DNA from: Streptomyces griseoluteus
Lineage (GTDB): Bacteria; Actinomycetota; Actinomycetes; Streptomycetales; Streptomycetaceae
NCBI GenBank assembly: GCA_000717735.1
Contig: JOBE01000011.1
Coordinates: forward strand, 1 to 64,000
Direction: 5' to 3'
Length of the DNA: 64,000 nt
A program made the position numbers and the translations under genes. A model generated the notes under the pieces. That model made no database searches. It had not been told where the DNA came from and saw only the letters and a program-made list of their open reading frames with translations. Of the stretch, positions 33,985 through 43,299 are shown piece after piece (position 1 is the stretch's first letter; each line of letters starts with the position of its first letter).

Positions 33985-35271
33985 TCAGGCGGCCAGCAGG
34001 CCGACCTTCACCGCCAGGCGGGAGGCTCGCTCGCGGCGGCCGGCGGCGCGGGCCGAGCACTCCTCGAGGATCAGGGCCTTCGCGTACCCGTTGTACCGGA
34101 TGGTCTCCGGCGCCGACTGGTGGGCTTTCTCCAGCGTCGCAATGGCCACGTCGGGCTGTCCGTCGAGCTGGTAGCCGCGGGCCTCCTCGATGCGGTGGCG
34201 GGCCCGGCGCGGCCGGGACGGGATCGTCATGGCGTCCGCCCGGGCGGCCTGCCGTACGGACTCGCCGCCGGAGTGGAGCTCCACCGCCACGGTGACCGCG
34301 TGGGCGCCGATGATGGCCTGGGAGAAGCTGGTCACGGGGTGGAAGTAGCCGCCCGGTAGGGCCTTCGCCATCTTCCGCGCCTTGCTCCAGTGCCTCCACG
34401 CGGTGCCCTTGCTGCCCCGGCGGGCCGCGGTGTACCCGGCTTCGAACTGGAGGGCGCCAGCGATCGCCAGGACGCGGTCGTCGGCGTCGGGCAGCAGGGG
34501 GGTGAGGTGCTCGAGCGCCTGCATGGTGACGGCGTCCGCGGCGTCGTAGTGCCCGGGTCCGGAGTCGCGGTGCGCTTGGGCCATGAGCCAGGCGGAGACG
34601 CCGATGGCGTGGGGGTCCGTGGACTGGGCGGCGGCCACCATGCTGCGCTCCGCGACCCGCCACAACAATGATGGGTCGGGCTGGTAGGCCAGGAAGAACT
34701 GCGACAGGGAGTAGGTCTCGCTGAGCACCGCCTGCGCGGCACGCCAGTCAGCCTGGGTCTCGGCGTGCTGCACGGCGAGGTGGGCATCGCGGATGAGGCC
34801 CGGCAGCAGGCCGCCCACGATCTCGCGGTGGTTCGGCGCCGAGTGCCGGGACTGCCATGCGACCGCGAGCCGCGCCGCGAGGTGCTCGGCGCGCGGCGGG
34901 GCCGCGGTGGACGAACCCAGCGGCAGGGTGTCGACCGCGGCTCGGACGGCGGCGAGGCGGGGGTGGCCGGGTCCTTGGAAGAGAGGAGCGTGCATGTCGC
35001 TGCGTCCTGTGAGCTCGGAGAGGTCGCGGACCCGAAGAGCCTCGGCGGCCCGCAGTACGGTACTGAGTCCCGGCTCCTCGATCCGCCCGCTCTCGACCCT
35101 CTTGACCCACTCGACCGACATGCCGATAAGGCCGGCGAGGACCTCCCGGGTCATGCCGCGGTGCTGGCGCAGGATCTGGAGTCGCGTCCCGAAACGTACC
35201 GGGTCGGCGTACGGGTCCGGGGTAGCATCAGGTGACACGGCCTTGCCCCAATCTCTGAACAGACTCGACAC
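33985..35271 (-). CDS. Large XRE-family regulator with helical repeat C-terminus
   Basis: 428 residues. XRE helix-turn-helix at ~28-85 (GMTREVLAGLIGMSVEWVKRVESG), followed by ~330 residues of Ala-rich helical pairs, TPR-like, as in the long regulators common in Streptomyces that sense peptides or metabolites. GTG 35271 starts 5 bases after a TACCCT hexamer, compatible with a leaderless message. A perfect 11-bp inverted repeat flanks the start. It sits downstream of the lysis genes, so it is probably expressed in the lysogen independently of the late genes. Confidence 0.82.
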   Translation of the reverse strand: MSSLFRDWGKAVSPDATPDPYADPVRFGTRLQILRQHRGMTREVLAGLIGMSVEWVKRVESGRIEEPGLSTVLRAAEALRVRDLSELTGRSDMHAPLFQGPGHPRLAAVRAAVDTLPLGSSTAAPPRAEHLAARLAVAWQSRHSAPNHREIVGGLLPGLIRDAHLAVQHAETQADWRAAQAVLSETYSLSQFFLAYQPDPSLLWRVAERSMVAAAQSTDPHAIGVSAWLMAQAHRDSGPGHYDAADAVTMQALEHLTPLLPDADDRVLAIAGALQFEAGYTAARRGSKGTAWRHWSKARKMAKALPGGYFHPVTSFSQAIIGAHAVTVAVELHSGGESVRQAARADAMTIPSRPRRARHRIEEARGYQLDGQPDVAIATLEKAHQSAPETIRYNGYAKALILEECSARAAGRRERASRLAVKVGLLAA

Positions 35272-35294
35272 CTGCCAGGGTATGGGGCAAGGCC
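35239..35294. promoter_or_regulatory. Inverted repeat around the large XRE start
   Basis: GGCCTTGCCCC (35239-35249) and GGGGCAAGGCC (35284-35294), perfect, 34 bases apart. One arm is upstream of the -10-like TACCCT and the other covers codons ~8-11. Candidate autoregulatory operator. Confidence 0.6.
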
Positions 35295-35322
35295 ATTGTC
35301 GTGTGATCTGTAACGCAGAAAG

Positions 35323-35354
35323 CCGCCCCCTCCGCCCGAAGGCAGAGGGGGCGG
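35323..35354 (-). terminator. Late-operon terminator
   Basis: ccgccccctc / gagggggcgg (10-bp stem, 12-base loop) directly after the last lysis-cassette gene. Confidence 0.85.
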
Positions 35355-35356
35355 GC

Positions 35357-35602
35357 TCACTTCTGGATGAGTTGGTAGATGAGCCCAGCGAGGGCGACGA
35401 GGACGGCGAGCGAGGGAAGCGGCCAGCGGGAGCGCTCCAGCGTGTCGAGACGGTTGTCGTGGTCGTCGAGCCGCTTGTCGGTCTGGTCGCCGCGCTGGAC
35501 GAGGAGGGCGAGAGAGCCGTCCGTACGGGCGAACCCGGCCTCCATGGTGCCTCTCAGCTTCTCCAGCTCCAGGGCAACGTGGGCGGACTCGGTCGGCGTC
35601 AT
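35357..35602 (-). CDS. Membrane protein with coiled coil, second holin candidate
   Basis: 81 residues. A charged helix with a heptad-like DKRLDDHDNRLDTLERS, then one transmembrane helix near the C-terminus (PLPSLAVLVALAGLIYQLI). This XhlA/DUF2746-like layout is common beside actinophage endolysins. ATG overlaps the upstream stop. Confidence 0.7.
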   Translation of the reverse strand: MTPTESAHVALELEKLRGTMEAGFARTDGSLALLVQRGDQTDKRLDDHDNRLDTLERSRWPLPSLAVLVALAGLIYQLIQK

Positions 35603-35826
35603 CACTGTGCTGCCGGGTCGTCGGTGCGCAGCCAGGACGGCAGGAGCGACTGCACTCCCGGGAGGGCCATGACTCGGGCGAAGCCACCCGCGACGGCCAG
35701 GGCGCCAGCAACCCACGGCAGGGCCTCGGGAACCCCGGACGCGGAGACGACCGCGGGCAGGACGACGGCGATGCCGAGGGCGGACTGGAGAACGGTGCGC
35801 GCGGTGCGCTTGGCGGCGTCGGACAT
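35602..35826 (-). CDS. Holin candidate (r1t-like)
   Basis: 74 residues with two transmembrane helices (~12-32 and 36-54) and a short polar C-tail LLPSWLRTDD. Size, topology and position just after the endolysin match r1t-type holins, which open the membrane for the amidase. Confidence 0.8.
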   Translation of the reverse strand: MSDAAKRTARTVLQSALGIAVVLPAVVSASGVPEALPWVAGALAVAGGFARVMALPGVQSLLPSWLRTDDPAAQ

Positions 35827-35828
35827 GG

Positions 35829-36674
35829 TCAGGCTCCCTTGGAGACGATGGCGAGGATCTTTTTCACGTCGGCGGCGATGGTCGTGACGGTGGCGAAGGT
35901 CTGGACGATGTAGCCGTAGACGTCCGGGATCCGGCGGCCGGCCTTCTTCGACGCCTCGTCGGCCTTCTGGTTGCGGTACGCCAGCACCGCGAGCGCGACG
36001 CGGTCGACGTCGTTGTCGGACAGGGCCATGACGGGGTCCTCCTCAGGGGTTGCGGCGGCGTACCGCAGCACGCGCGCCATGTCGAAGTTGCCGGGGTCGC
36101 CGTGGTCGTTGCCCTCGGGGACGTGCTGGTGGCCGAGGTGGCCGGTGTACTGGTTGAACGCCTCGGCGGAAAGGCGCTGCGGCGCGCTCTGCCCGTAGCT
36201 TCCGGGGTAGGCCCGCCACGTCACGGTCGACGTCATCGGCACGCCGTGGTTCTGGTGGAGCCAGCGGACGAACGCGGCGACCTCGCGCAGCGCCCAGTCC
36301 GGGGCCTCGGGCCAGAAGATGTGCTGGCGCCCCTCGGCCGCCCAGCGTCGGTGCGTGGCCGGGTCGCACGTGCCGACCAACTCCACCTGGGCCAAGTTGT
36401 TGCGGTTGGTGGTGATGCCGCCAGCCCGGTCGACGAGGGCGCGGGCGGACTGCTCCAGGTCGAAGTGCTGGTACCAGCGGAGCTTCTTGGCGCCGGAGTC
36501 GGGGACGGCGGTGAGTGTGGGGGCGCTGGCGCCGCCGCCGTAGGTGGGCAGGGTGGTGCCCTCGGTGGTGTGCCAGACGACGGCGTTGATCTCCATCGCG
36601 GCGCCGTCGTACCGGTCGCCCCACCAGTACGCGAAGGACGCGCCGGGGTAGCGCTGGGGGCCAGTCTTGGCCAT
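35829..36674 (-). CDS. Endolysin, N-acetylmuramoyl-L-alanine amidase
   Basis: 281 residues, no signal peptide, so holin-dependent. Amidase_2/PGRP-like domain in residues ~1-200: AVVWHTTEG (zinc His), NNLAQVELVG, and GHQHVPEGNDHGDPGNFD (second zinc His and catalytic region). The C-terminal ~70 residues are helical, perhaps cell-wall binding or oligomerising. Strong GGAGG before ATG 36674. Cleaves the stem peptide from muramic acid to release virions. Confidence 0.93.
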   Translation of the reverse strand: MAKTGPQRYPGASFAYWWGDRYDGAAMEINAVVWHTTEGTTLPTYGGGASAPTLTAVPDSGAKKLRWYQHFDLEQSARALVDRAGGITTNRNNLAQVELVGTCDPATHRRWAAEGRQHIFWPEAPDWALREVAAFVRWLHQNHGVPMTSTVTWRAYPGSYGQSAPQRLSAEAFNQYTGHLGHQHVPEGNDHGDPGNFDMARVLRYAAATPEEDPVMALSDNDVDRVALAVLAYRNQKADEASKKAGRRIPDVYGYIVQTFATVTTIAADVKKILAIVSKGA

Positions 36675-36736
36675 GAGACCTCCAGATATGACAGAAGCCC
36701 CGGCCGATGGCGCGGGGCGTGCGGGGGTGGGGCGGG

Positions 36737-37171
36737 TCAGATGGGTGCGTCGATGAACAGGCCGTCGAGCAGGATGCCCGTGGTCGTGTTCGGGGCGGCG
36801 GTGGGTACGCCGACCTGGAGCAGGCCACCGGACGAGATCGTGCAGCGCACTCCGTAGAAGCCTGTCGCCCCTCCCGTGACCTGCCATCCGTGTTCGAAGG
36901 ACGGCCGATAGCCGACGTTGAACGTGAACGCGGTGACGTTGGTATTGGGGGTGATGGTGGCCGCCACGACGGTGATGCGGCCCTCGTACTCCCAGCGCTC
37001 CGCGCCGAGGAAACGCAGCTTGCGCATGCGGGGGGTGTACGAGGCGGCAGAGAACCCGGCGGAGAACGTGCCGATGTCAGCGATCGGCGTCCACTCCATG
37101 ATTTCCTCCACGAGCCTACTGTTGATCTTCCCGGCGGTGAGGATCTCGCCGGCGAGGAACGGCGTGTACAT
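36737..37171 (-). CDS. Putative minor tail/structural protein
   Basis: 144 residues, beta-rich: MYTPFLAGEILTAGKINSRL at the start is a common opening of small tail-tip or baseplate-associated proteins in actinophages; the rest has no named domain. GGAGG 3-4 bases before the ATG. Last gene of the tail module. Confidence 0.65.
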   Translation of the reverse strand: MYTPFLAGEILTAGKINSRLVEEIMEWTPIADIGTFSAGFSAASYTPRMRKLRFLGAERWEYEGRITVVAATITPNTNVTAFTFNVGYRPSFEHGWQVTGGATGFYGVRCTISSGGLLQVGVPTAAPNTTTGILLDGLFIDAPI

Positions 37172-37180
37172 GGAGCCTCC

Positions 37181-40100
37181 TTACAGGGCGAGGGCCATCG
37201 GTTGGGCGAGCCGGATATCGGCCCCTGCGGCGTGGGCCTTGACGACGCCGTTGACGGATCGGGTGACGGTGGCGAGCTGGGGGTTGGCCATCAGCAGGTT
37301 GTCGTAGCGGACGACGGGGCTGACGTTGGTGTTGCCGGTGGCGAGGATCGACCGGCAGCCGATGGACCCGGCGGCCGTGAGTGTCGAGTCCGTGGTGGAG
37401 ACCTGCCATTCCGTCGGCTCGCCGCTCGCCACCGGCCACACCCGGGCCCGCAGGGTCGTTCCCGCCGTCTGGAACCGGAGCCGGAACTGGGCGCCGGCGG
37501 TGTACGTGTAGGGCGTGGTGAAGGTGGCGAGGGTGGATTCGACGCCGGCCGCGCGCTCGCGGATGGCGAGGATGACCGCCCCGGCCGTCGTGAACTCGGC
37601 CCGTGCGTAGTACAGGTCGTCCGGGCCGGCCACGCGGGCGATCAGCCCTCCGAAGATGCTGGCGCCGGTGGCGACGGCGGACGCGGCGACGGTCACGTAC
37701 AGGTCGAAGTCGGCGGCGGGTGAGGTGATCGTGCTGCGGCGGGAGACGTTGACGGTTGCCAGGGTGTGGCTGCCGACACCGGAGCCGACCGCGTAGTCCG
37801 CTGCGCTGCCTCCGGTGCTTGTCCAGGCGCCTCCGGTGTCCGCGCTGCCCCACCCGGAGGCCACGGTCCGGCCGAACGCGTCGAGAGCACCGGCGGTGAT
37901 TCCGGTGACCGTGACCCGTTCCCCGCCGATCACCACGTCGAACGGGAACTCTGTGGGGTGGGTGGCGGTCGTGATCCACCCGGGGCCGGGATCGGACACG
38001 AGCTGCATGCTGGTGGCGCTCGACGAGACGCCGGTGCCCAGGGTGGTTCCGTCGGTGTCGAGACGTCCGTAGACGAGGGCGTCCAGCTGCAGGACGTCGT
38101 AGGGGCCGGCCGGGGTGCAGGTGAACGTGACGGTCCACTTCTTCTCGGTGACGGTCTCCTTGTAGCCGCGGATGAGGAGGTCGACGTCGTCCGGCCCGTG
38201 GTCGTCCGGCAGGTTGGTGAGCCGGATCTTGTCGCCGACGTCGGCGAGGTAGATGTCCCGGATCAGGGGCCAGACACGCGGGTTGCCGAGGTCGAGGGTG
38301 ATCTGCGGGTAGCGCAGCCCGTCGACGGTGCCGACGTGCAGGCGCCACCCGGCCTGCTGTAGGGCCTGGGAGTCATCGGCGAGCGAGAGGGTGTGGGCTA
38401 CGTCGTAGCGGCCGATGGCCTCGACGGAGTTCGGCCCCTCGGCAATCGTCTCCCTCGAGGCCTGCCCGAACGTGCCCCCCTCCCTGGTCACCGTGACGTC
38501 GTTCTCGGTGAGCTTCTCGTCGTCCAGCGGCCGGAACGGCTCGGAGATCACCCCGGTGGAGAAGTCGAGCGTGAGCGCCGGGGGCTGGTTGTAGAGGCTG
38601 GCCCGGGTCCGGTAGAGCAGCGCACGGTCGGCACGCTGCTCGAGGACGTATCCACCATCCGCGCGGGCGATGGAGGCGAGCGCGTCGAGGAAGCGTTCCC
38701 GTTGCTGTACGCCGAGTTCGGTGGTGTCGGCGGCGGCCCCCTTGAGGACGGCCGGGACCCCCTGCTCGTCGCACAGGCGCAAGAACCGGGCGCCGGCTGT
38801 CTCGCCCTGGAACCCGAGCAGCGCGGTGTACATGGTCTCGGCCGTGGGCGCGGCCAGGGTCAGGGGCCACACGGTGATGAACCCGACGGACGGCGTGTTG
38901 GACGTCACCGCGCTCTGGAACCACCCCAGGCGGACGGACAGCGGCGCCTTGGCGACGACGGCGTAGGTGCCTCCGTCGCGGGCCTCTCCGTCGACGTAGA
39001 TCGTCCAGTTCGAGTTGCCAAGTCCGGGTTGTGGCTGGACGGTGAGCCGGATGTGGTGCGGCAGGGCGTCGAAGATGCCCGGAGCGGCGACGTTGCCCAG
39101 GAACGAGCTGGATGAGCTGGTGGCGCCGACGGCGACGACGGTGAGGGAGAGGTCGTTGGCGGCGGGATCCAGGTCGAGGGTGAACCCGAGCCGGTTGTCG
39201 GCGTCCGTTCCGGCGCCGCGGTCGACGACCTGCAGGTCGATGCTGCCCTCGACGAGGCCGGAGACGGCGAAGTCGACGGACCAGCCGGAGACGAGGGCGA
39301 CCGTGGTGGGGACCAGGCCGCGCATGGTGGCATCGGTGGACGGCGGGATCAGTGCCACGGGTTCGAGCCAGTCGGCGAGGTTGCCCTCGGTCCACTGCAC
39401 CGGGCCCCGGCCGAAGGAGAACTGTGGGGGCATCGGCGCCTGGGCGATCAGGGAGGTCGCGGCGGTGGTCTGCGTGCCGTCGGTCAGTGGCCAGCACTCG
39501 AGGGGGCCCGCGGCCCGGATGAACCGCAGGTAGGCGCTCTCCAACGGCTTGTTGCCCGCGTCGAGACGGCGGGTGATCCCGGCGGGGGTGATCTGCACGG
39601 TCCGGTCGGCCCCGGAGAGATCGCGCTGCGGCGGCCAGGCCGGGACCTCGCCCGCCATGCGGACATGGCGGTTGGACAGGGTGGCGGCTCCGGCCACCGT
39701 CCACACCAGGCCACCCGGGTCCGTGAAGCTGGTGTCGCCCGCCTCGGCGGTGGAGAAGTCGACACTCACCTTGCGGACGCCGGTGGCGGCGTCCCACAGC
39801 TCGAAGGCGTAGACGCGGCCGTTGATGCCGTTGCCGACGAGCCCGGTGTTGGTACCCAGGTGGATGCCGGCGGTGCCGTCGATGAGCGTGGTGGTGCCTG
39901 CCCCATCGGAGCCGCTGCCGAGGGGAATCCACACGGTGGCGTCGATCGTCGGGGCCCAGTAGAAGGAGACGAGGTGCCCGCCGGCCCCGTTGTCGACGTC
40001 GAGGACGACCCGCAGGGCGATGCGGTCGCCAGGCACGGCGGGCACGGGCAGGGGCGCGTTCGCTACCTTCTGGCTGGCGAACGAGCCGTCCGGGTACCAG

Positions 40101-40564
40101 GCCAGCTGCAGGCTGCCGGCAGGCAGTTGGAAAGACCAGGCCCTGTTGTTGCCGGAGGTCGAGAACCGCGAGGCGAGTTCGGTGTAGACGCCGTAGTCGT
40201 CGATGGCGAGCTCGATGCGCAGGTCGAGGTCCGTGACGCCGAGCGAGGCGTGGTCCGGGGTGGTGAGTGCGGACGAGGCGTCCCCGGGGAGCAGGAGGTA
40301 GGGGTGGCCGGCCTCGATGGAGTACCGCATCGGGGTGTTCGGGCCGATCTTCCCGTACAGCGAACTGGCCGGGTTGCGCCGGGAGTAGTCGCCGTGGCGG
40401 TTGCCGAGCAGGATGTCGGCGGTCGAGGGATCCGCGCGTGTGCCCTCGGCGGACACTCCGCGCGACATCGTGACCCCGGCCGAGGCCCGCACATCGGCGG
40501 TGCGGTTGTGGAACGTCCCGTCGTAGTACAGCTCGAACAGGTCCGGCGGCGGCAGGGCAACCAT
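37181..40564 (-). CDS. Large minor tail protein with LamG-like domains
   Basis: 1127 residues, the largest tail protein. Residues ~100-260, ~450-590 and ~930-1060 look like LamG/concanavalin-type beta sandwiches (e.g. NWTIYVDGEARDGG; LYYARAEFTTAG), which may bind cell-surface glycans. A central part (~610-760) resembles a tail-tip hub. ATG overlaps the tape-measure stop by one base. Likely host-recognition protein. Confidence 0.85.
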   Translation of the reverse strand: MVALPPPDLFELYYDGTFHNRTADVRASAGVTMSRGVSAEGTRADPSTADILLGNRHGDYSRRNPASSLYGKIGPNTPMRYSIEAGHPYLLLPGDASSALTTPDHASLGVTDLDLRIELAIDDYGVYTELASRFSTSGNNRAWSFQLPAGSLQLAWYPDGSFASQKVANAPLPVPAVPGDRIALRVVLDVDNGAGGHLVSFYWAPTIDATVWIPLGSGSDGAGTTTLIDGTAGIHLGTNTGLVGNGINGRVYAFELWDAATGVRKVSVDFSTAEAGDTSFTDPGGLVWTVAGAATLSNRHVRMAGEVPAWPPQRDLSGADRTVQITPAGITRRLDAGNKPLESAYLRFIRAAGPLECWPLTDGTQTTAATSLIAQAPMPPQFSFGRGPVQWTEGNLADWLEPVALIPPSTDATMRGLVPTTVALVSGWSVDFAVSGLVEGSIDLQVVDRGAGTDADNRLGFTLDLDPAANDLSLTVVAVGATSSSSSFLGNVAAPGIFDALPHHIRLTVQPQPGLGNSNWTIYVDGEARDGGTYAVVAKAPLSVRLGWFQSAVTSNTPSVGFITVWPLTLAAPTAETMYTALLGFQGETAGARFLRLCDEQGVPAVLKGAAADTTELGVQQRERFLDALASIARADGGYVLEQRADRALLYRTRASLYNQPPALTLDFSTGVISEPFRPLDDEKLTENDVTVTREGGTFGQASRETIAEGPNSVEAIGRYDVAHTLSLADDSQALQQAGWRLHVGTVDGLRYPQITLDLGNPRVWPLIRDIYLADVGDKIRLTNLPDDHGPDDVDLLIRGYKETVTEKKWTVTFTCTPAGPYDVLQLDALVYGRLDTDGTTLGTGVSSSATSMQLVSDPGPGWITTATHPTEFPFDVVIGGERVTVTGITAGALDAFGRTVASGWGSADTGGAWTSTGGSAADYAVGSGVGSHTLATVNVSRRSTITSPAADFDLYVTVAASAVATGASIFGGLIARVAGPDDLYYARAEFTTAGAVILAIRERAAGVESTLATFTTPYTYTAGAQFRLRFQTAGTTLRARVWPVASGEPTEWQVSTTDSTLTAAGSIGCRSILATGNTNVSPVVRYDNLLMANPQLATVTRSVNGVVKAHAAGADIRLAQPMALAL

Positions 40565-42543
40565 CAGACGTCCTCTCCTGCGTAGCGGGCCACGGATCCG
40601 CCGGCGGTGGTGCGGACGTCGTAGCTGAACGCGTCCCGGAACGCGCCGGAGTTGACGGACGGGATGATGCGGATCTCGAACGGCTGGACTTTGCCCGTGG
40701 ACGGTGCGGCCATCGTGGTCGGCATCGCGATGAGCTGTTCGAGCTTGGACAGGGGCAGGACGGCTTCCTGCTCGCTGCCTTCGCCGATCATGGCGACGGT
40801 CGGCCCGGTGGTGATGCCGCCCGCGGCCAGGTACGGGATGAACGGGATGTAGGGCACGCTCATGCCCGGCAACATGTTCACGCTGCCGATGAGCTTGTCG
40901 TTGATGAACCAGATCCCGCTGTTGATCAGGCTGATGGCGGCGTTGAGGGCGTCCTTCAGGCCCTGGGTGACCCAGGACCACATGCCGGACAAGCCAGAAG
41001 CGATCTTGTCGGGGATGCTCTTGAACCAGGTGATGGCGTCGTTCCAGATCTTCTTGATCCCCAGGACGCCGGCGACCATCCAGCCGGGGATCGTCTGCGT
41101 GAAGAACCGCCCGATGGGCTCGAAGACGTGCATCTTCAGCCAGGCCCAGCCGATGGAGAACACCTTGGAGAGCGCGTCCCAGGTCTTCTGTGCCTTGGTC
41201 GCCAGCCACTGCCAGGCGTAGCTGAGGATCACAAGGATCGCGTCCCAGACCTCTTTCGTCGCGGCTGCGATCTCGTCCCACTTCATGATGATCACGACGA
41301 TCACGGCGATCAGGGCGATGATGCCTGCGATGATCAGACCGATCGGGTTGGCCATCATCGCAATGTTCACGACCCAGATGGCGGCCGCCATCACGCCGAG
41401 GGTGGCGACCAGGATGAGGATGATCGGCATCCACTCCTTGATCGCGTCCTTGTTCTCGCCGATGAACCCCGAGACCGACTTGAGGATCGGCAGGAAGCTC
41501 TCGCCGAGGGTGGTCTGCAGCGTCCGCATCGCGGCGTCCATCTGCTGCGCGGGCGAGGCCGCCATGGAGTCGGTCAGCTTCTTCGACGCGCCGGCCGCTG
41601 TGTCCATGCCGGAGGAGGCAGCAGCGGTGGCGGGGTTGAGCGCGAACAGTGCCTCGCCCATCACGTTTGCGGGGTCACCGAACAGGGCCGCTGCGGCGTT
41701 GAGCTTGACCTGCTCGTTTGAGGTGCCGCGTAGCGCGTCCATCGTCATCTGCAGCGCCTTCTCAGCGGAGTCGCCTCCCTTGCCGATGAGCGCCGCCATG
41801 TCCTCGCTGCTGAGCCCGATGCTCTTGAACGCCTCGTCCACGGCCGTACCGCCGGCCAGTGCCTTCTCGCCGAACTGGCCAATACCGTCGGCGACCTGGT
41901 CAAGGTCACGGGCGCCGGCCTTGACGGCCTGGACGAGCAGGCCCATGGATGTCTGGCCGTCCAGGCCGACGCGGCGGAACTGAGTCGAGTACTCCTGAAT
42001 GGTGGGCAGCAGGTCGTCGCGGAGCTCGGCGGGGACTTGCTGCATCGCCTTGGTGACGAGGTCGAATCCTTCGGTGGCGTCCGTGACCAGTCCGGTCTTG
42101 ATGAGCTGGCCCACGGCTCCCGTCGCGTCGGCGACGTCGACCTCGAACGTCTTGGCCAGCGCAAGGGCGGACTTGGACATGTCCTGCAGCTCGGCGTCGG
42201 TGAACGTGCCGAGTTTCCCGATGCCGGAGTGGACGCCGCCCAGAGCGGTGGTGACCTCCTCGAGAGACTCACCGAACCCCTCGGAGAAGACGTCACCGGC
42301 GATCCCCCCGGCGCGCTCGGCCTCCACCGAGGTCAGGCCGAGCTGGTTCTGCAGCTTGTGCTCCGCCTCGGCGATGTTCATGGCCGAGGCGATGCCCGCC
42401 GCGAACACCGCGCCCGCGGCGAGGCCGGCGGCGGCGGCCGGGGCGGCGAGGCCGTCGAGACGGCTGTTGGTCTCCTGTACGCCTTCCTCGACACCGGAGG
42501 AGTCCATGCCGATACGGACGAGCAGTTCGTCCAGGACGGTCAT
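40564..42543 (-). CDS. Tape measure protein
   Basis: 659 residues. N-terminal helical segment with Ala-rich hydrophobic stretch, long amphipathic helices, a cluster of 2-3 transmembrane-like helices (WMPIILILVATLGVMAAAI, GLIIAGIIALIAVIVVIIM), then Trp-rich repeats (WLKMHVFEPIGRFF). Conserved GxAxGGxxxxPTVAMIGEGSEQEAVLPLSKL near the C-terminus is the typical tape-measure tail. It sets tail length. Overlaps the upstream chaperone gene (ATGA). Confidence 0.95.
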   Translation of the reverse strand: MTVLDELLVRIGMDSSGVEEGVQETNSRLDGLAAPAAAAGLAAGAVFAAGIASAMNIAEAEHKLQNQLGLTSVEAERAGGIAGDVFSEGFGESLEEVTTALGGVHSGIGKLGTFTDAELQDMSKSALALAKTFEVDVADATGAVGQLIKTGLVTDATEGFDLVTKAMQQVPAELRDDLLPTIQEYSTQFRRVGLDGQTSMGLLVQAVKAGARDLDQVADGIGQFGEKALAGGTAVDEAFKSIGLSSEDMAALIGKGGDSAEKALQMTMDALRGTSNEQVKLNAAAALFGDPANVMGEALFALNPATAAASSGMDTAAGASKKLTDSMAASPAQQMDAAMRTLQTTLGESFLPILKSVSGFIGENKDAIKEWMPIILILVATLGVMAAAIWVVNIAMMANPIGLIIAGIIALIAVIVVIIMKWDEIAAATKEVWDAILVILSYAWQWLATKAQKTWDALSKVFSIGWAWLKMHVFEPIGRFFTQTIPGWMVAGVLGIKKIWNDAITWFKSIPDKIASGLSGMWSWVTQGLKDALNAAISLINSGIWFINDKLIGSVNMLPGMSVPYIPFIPYLAAGGITTGPTVAMIGEGSEQEAVLPLSKLEQLIAMPTTMAAPSTGKVQPFEIRIIPSVNSGAFRDAFSYDVRTTAGGSVARYAGEDV

Positions 42544-42842
42544 CGCGTCTTCCTTTCCGACCCGGTGAGGCCTGCGTGGATGCCCTTGACGACGGCGAGC
42601 AGCTCACGGCCGGTCTTGCGCGGGCGGGCGTTGCGGCTCCACTGCACGAGGTGATCGGACAGCTTGGGGCGGACGCCCTTCTTCATGTGGGGGGCGGCCA
42701 CGTCCATGCCGAGGCGGGCGGCCACGTAGTCCAGCCGCTTGGGTCCGAGGGGGCCGTAGAGGTTCTGGTAGGCGACGAGGCGGATCATCTCCTCCTCGGT
42801 GAACCGTTCCATCACCTCGCCGGGGGGGATGCGGTAGGCCAC
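42540..42842 (-). CDS. Tail assembly chaperone, downstream part
   Basis: 100 residues in isolation. Its reading frame is -1 relative to the preceding gene and stays open upstream through that gene's 3' end, so it is probably made mainly as a frameshift fusion (the G-GT arrangement of siphoviruses). The GTG at 42842 would allow separate translation. Overlaps the tape-measure start. Confidence 0.8.
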   Translation of the reverse strand: MAYRIPPGEVMERFTEEEMIRLVAYQNLYGPLGPKRLDYVAARLGMDVAAPHMKKGVRPKLSDHLVQWSRNARPRKTGRELLAVVKGIHAGLTGSERKTR

Positions 42843-42862
42843 GCTGAGGTCGTAGAGCAGCC

Positions 42863-43276
42863 TCAGCTCTGGCCGTCGCCGAAATCCCCCTCGGCGGCCT
42901 GGACCTTCTGCGAGAAGTCCCGGTCCTCGTCGGACAGGTGACGGATGAGGTTGAACAGGCCGTTGACGATCCCGCCGGAGCGCTTGGACAGGATGGCGAT
43001 GCCCTCGCGCAGGTCGGGGAACACCAGCTCGCCGGTCTCCTGGTCCCGCAGTCCCTTGGCGACGATCTCGGCCTTGCGGCTCTTGATCGTCATCTCGACG
43101 CCGGTCGCCTCGTCCTTGCGGGTCATCTTCGCCAGGGAGTTCTGGTAGGCCTCCCAGTCACCGGACGGCAGGCCGGTCACCCGGAACCGGGCGCCGGGCG
43201 CCCACTCGGGGATCTCCACGTCGTCCTGGTGCTTGATGTCCTGCGCCTTGCGGATCTGGTCCTTGAGCGATGCCAT
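42863..43276 (-). CDS. Tail assembly chaperone, upstream part
   Basis: 137 residues, size and position (between major tail protein and tape measure) of gpG-type chaperones that hold the tape measure during tail assembly. Contains IPEWAPGARFRVTGLPSGDWEAY and an acidic C-terminus EGDFGDGQS. Confidence 0.85.
   Translation of the reverse strand: MASLKDQIRKAQDIKHQDDVEIPEWAPGARFRVTGLPSGDWEAYQNSLAKMTRKDEATGVEMTIKSRKAEIVAKGLRDQETGELVFPDLREGIAILSKRSGGIVNGLFNLIRHLSDEDRDFSQKVQAAEGDFGDGQS
42884..42890 (-). other. Candidate -1 frameshift site GGGGGAT
   Basis: On minus the zero frame reads GAG GGG GAT TTC. Slipping back by one gives GGG GGA TTT and continues open to the end of the 42540 gene. The P-site match is perfect and the A-site match is not, so it is not a textbook heptamer. 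Confidence 0.45.
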
Positions 43277-43299
43277 GGTGCGTCGGTCTCCTTCTCGGT

